This document shows, in pieces, positions 62,024 to 64,000 of a DNA stretch of 64,000 nt; within the stretch, counting starts at the first letter, position 1; each line of letters begins with the position of its first letter. Made by a program: the position numbers and the translations under genes. The stretch lies in assembly GCA_016932575.1 (NCBI GenBank), contig JAFGCO010000067.1:186001-250000 (forward strand), read 5' to 3'. Under the pieces are notes generated by a model that was given only the letters and a program-made list of their open reading frames with translations, did not search any database and was not told where the DNA came from. Origin of the DNA: a bacterium (lineage in GTDB: Bacteria; Zhuqueibacterota; QNDG01; JAFGCO01).

Positions 62024-63862
62024 ATGACATTGTATAAAAAAATAAAGTCATACCTCGCATTATTATCTGTTGTGTTTTTTATTGCCTGTATCATCGGATC
62101 CATACTCGCGATTCGCTACAGTATTATCAATCAGCTCGTCCAGGAAAAAATGATCCGGCTACTGTTTATCACACTTCAGCAGGCAATTAATTTTTGGGTT
62201 CTTTTATTTATTGCCTGCAGTATCGGGATTCTGATTTTTATTTCACTTTTTTACGCGGTATTACAGAAAATCATCTCCGATACCATTCTGCAAACATCTT
62301 GGAAGAATCAGTATTATAAAAACAAAATGGCCATCGCAGCTTTTCTCTTTGTTTCGATCAGCACTCTGGCCGGCTGGGTAGCCAATCATTACTGGCTGCC
62401 TTCAAGGGAACATCCCGTCAGTTTATTGGCAGATATAGTCATTGTGATCCTGGGATTGCTGATCGGATGGGCGTTCCTGAAAATCAGATGGGAAAACCGA
62501 TTCAATATAGAAAAGACCACAGGCGTAATCAGAAGTACAGGATTTTTTCTGCTGATATTAGCTCTCATTCTGAATCTGAGCGTATTTATCGATAGAAAAA
62601 TAAATGCCCCAAAGGGACCAAATGTTCTTTTTATTATCATCGACACACTGAGGGCAGACCATCTCGGATGCTACGGATACAATCGAAACACATCGCCCAA
62701 TATTGACAGTCTTGCTGAAAATGCCATACGATTTGAAAATGCCATCTCAGCAGCCCCATGGACGAGTCCCTCCATTGCCAGTATGATGACCTCTCAATAT
62801 CCCGCATTCATGGGATTCCATCATGATCCGATTGAAATTAATGATAAATTTGTAACCCTGGCCGAAATTTTCAAGCAAAACAATTACAAGACAAAAGGAA
62901 TCATATCTCATGTTTATCTGTCATCAAAATTAAAATTCGATCAGGGATTTGATTCCTTCGATGAAGAGAACGCCAGGGATCACTCCCATATCTCTTCCGC
63001 TTCGATCACAGACAAGGCAATCGCTTATCTTGAAGAAAATAAAAACAAGAAAAATTTTTTATTTCTGCACTATTTTGATCCTCATTATGATTATATGCTG
63101 CACGAAACATATAATTTTCTTCCTGAGTATAACGGCTGTTATTACAGCGGTCAGCCAATTGAGAATTTAAGAGCATTTGCTCCCTGTATGGATAAAGAAG
63201 ATATCGAATATATCATCGGATTGCATGATTCAGAAATTGCCTATACAGATGAGCATATCGGAAGATTGTTCAATAAACTCAAGGAATTAGACCTTTTTAA
63301 TAATACGTTAATTATTGTAACCGGCGATCACGGAGAAGAATTTCTGGAACGGGGAGATTACTGGATTGGACATGCAACAAAACTCTATCAGGAAATGATT
63401 CATGTGCCTCTCATCGTCAAACCTCCGGGTGCAACAAAAAGCGTTGCTAAAAATTATTTTGGCATGATTGATTTAATGCCGATGATTGTAAATATCGATA
63501 ACTGGACCATCCCATCCGAAAATGAATGTAAAAAGAAAATATCCGATTTTATTCATGAATACGACTTCCAGAATAAACCGGTCATCAGCGAGACTAAAAG
63601 AAAAGCAAAACTGCAATCTGTGATTCTAAACGGATGGAAAACCATCTGCGATTTGGAAAATCATACAATGAAATTATTTAATTTAAAAGATGATCCAATG
63701 GAACTAAACAATGTAACCTCAGAAAATGATTCAATTGTTCATGTCATGAATATCATATTATCGGAATGGAATGAACATATCAATCCGGAATTTGAGGGCG
63801 AACGCCCAAAATTCTCTAAAGAACAGATAGAAAATTTACGATCTCTGGGGTACATTAAATAA
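62024..63862 (+). CDS. Membrane-anchored sulfatase-fold enzyme with Thr in the nucleophile position
   Basis: A 612-aa protein with five N-terminal membrane helices (about 10-190) and an extracytoplasmic alkaline-phosphatase/sulfatase-type domain. Asp207 in FIIIDTLRADHLGCYGY begins the metal site; GDHGEEF and GHATKLYQEM near the end supply further ligands. The nucleophile segment reads APWTSPSIASM: Thr247 replaces the Cys of the CxPSR formylglycine motif, so this is not a classical sulfatase. The five-helix plus Thr layout resembles LtaS, OpgB and phosphoethanolamine transferases, so a phospho-transferase on surface glycans or lipid is possible. It stands alone on the plus strand. Confidence 0.8.
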   Translation: MTLYKKIKSYLALLSVVFFIACIIGSILAIRYSIINQLVQEKMIRLLFITLQQAINFWVLLFIACSIGILIFISLFYAVLQKIISDTILQTSWKNQYYKNKMAIAAFLFVSISTLAGWVANHYWLPSREHPVSLLADIVIVILGLLIGWAFLKIRWENRFNIEKTTGVIRSTGFFLLILALILNLSVFIDRKINAPKGPNVLFIIIDTLRADHLGCYGYNRNTSPNIDSLAENAIRFENAISAAPWTSPSIASMMTSQYPAFMGFHHDPIEINDKFVTLAEIFKQNNYKTKGIISHVYLSSKLKFDQGFDSFDEENARDHSHISSASITDKAIAYLEENKNKKNFLFLHYFDPHYDYMLHETYNFLPEYNGCYYSGQPIENLRAFAPCMDKEDIEYIIGLHDSEIAYTDEHIGRLFNKLKELDLFNNTLIIVTGDHGEEFLERGDYWIGHATKLYQEMIHVPLIVKPPGATKSVAKNYFGMIDLMPMIVNIDNWTIPSENECKKKISDFIHEYDFQNKPVISETKRKAKLQSVILNGWKTICDLENHTMKLFNLKDDPMELNNVTSENDSIVHVMNIILSEWNEHINPEFEGERPKFSKEQIENLRSLGYIK

Positions 63863-63880
63863 CAAAAGAATTGAAAAAAT

Positions 63881-64000
63881 TTATTTATTTTTCTGCAGGA
63901 TATTTGTAATTGACACGTGAAAGGGAGGCCTGAGGATCCCCTTTTCTGTAATAATGGCTTTCACCAATGAATTCGGTGTGACATCAAAAGCGGGATTATA
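63881..64000 (-). CDS. mtnA: C-terminal end of methylthioribose-1-phosphate isomerase, cut by the window edge
   Basis: I read the last 120 bases on the minus strand; they give 39 residues and a TAA stop at 63881. The segment [20 protein letters not shown] followed by [11 protein letters not shown] matches the C-terminus of MtnA, which converts methylthioribose-1-phosphate to the ribulose form in methionine salvage. Related eIF2B-like proteins share this end less well. The gene converges on the sulfatase-fold gene with an 18-bp gap. The start lies outside the window. Confidence 0.8.
   Translation of the reverse strand, partial: YNPAFDVTPNSLVKAIITEKGILRPPFHVSITNILQKNK

Noticed and set aside
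1-64000. CRISPR arrays, tRNA or rRNA genes, transposase genes
   Set aside because: I looked for regular spaced repeats, cloverleaf-like CCA-type regions and transposase motifs and saw none; short tRNAs could still be missed by eye.

Overview
The window looks like a chromosomal segment of a Gram-negative bacterium from the Fibrobacterota-Chlorobiota-Bacteroidota (FCB) superphylum or a neighbouring lineage such as KSB1, Calditrichota or Marinimicrobia. Signs are TonB-dependent receptors with an N-terminal carboxypeptidase-regulatory-like domain, a PorV/PorQ-type barrel protein next to a very large secreted protein with a C-terminal FlgD/sorting-like domain, many lipoproteins, DUF4292-type and YfhO proteins, and an MglA/roadblock module. 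The exact phylum cannot be fixed from sequence alone. Base composition varies: about half G+C by eye in 8-31 kb, clearly AT-rich in 41-49 kb and in 4.7-6.1 kb.

Layout. 1-7.2 kb (minus strand) is an envelope cluster: a zinc metalloprotease/beta-propeller protein cut by the window edge, three paralogous proteins combining a TPR-like helical part with a membrane domain carrying a PG-x-G-x-x-Y motif, two exported YidD-like proteins each overlapping the start of one of those paralogues, an outer-membrane barrel, a PEGA-like lipoprotein, a small membrane protein and two tiny ORFs. 7.8-15.2 kb (plus) holds a VWA protein, a PD40 propeller lipoprotein, an EndoQ-like nuclease fused to a UvrD-type helicase, and a Tat-exported Fe-S aldo/keto reductase. 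15.3-17.2 kb (minus) is a MarR-GNAT-acyl-ACP thioesterase operon with a clear autoregulatory operator over its promoter. 17.4-25.3 kb (plus) is a TonB receptor, giant secreted protein and PorV-like operon ending in a terminator, followed by a SurA-like lipoprotein, MntP and a GH2 glycosidase.

31-55.4 kb reads entirely on the minus strand. Taken in transcription order it starts with a TPR lipoprotein and a DUF4292 lipoprotein. A surface-glycan island follows: four glycosyltransferases, a flippase, a polysaccharide deacetylase, a sulfotransferase, an alpha/alpha-toroid protein, an FkbM methyltransferase and an SGNH hydrolase. After that come YfhO, an orphan histidine kinase, an ECF sigma/anti-sigma pair with two overlapping metal-sensor/Spy-like periplasmic proteins, a membrane-bound AraC regulator and a second TonB receptor. 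55.6-63.9 kb (plus) holds priA, a phosphoesterase, a roadblock-MglA-roadblock-like module, an Atg22/UMF1-type transporter and a membrane-anchored sulfatase-fold enzyme. The last 120 bases are the C-terminal end of mtnA on the minus strand.

The best candidate for an undescribed system is the duplicated exported-YidD plus TPR/PG-x-G module at 1.5-6.1 kb. The EndoQ-UvrD fusion, the sigma/anti-sigma plus paired-sensor operon and the MglA module with two roadblock-like partners come next.
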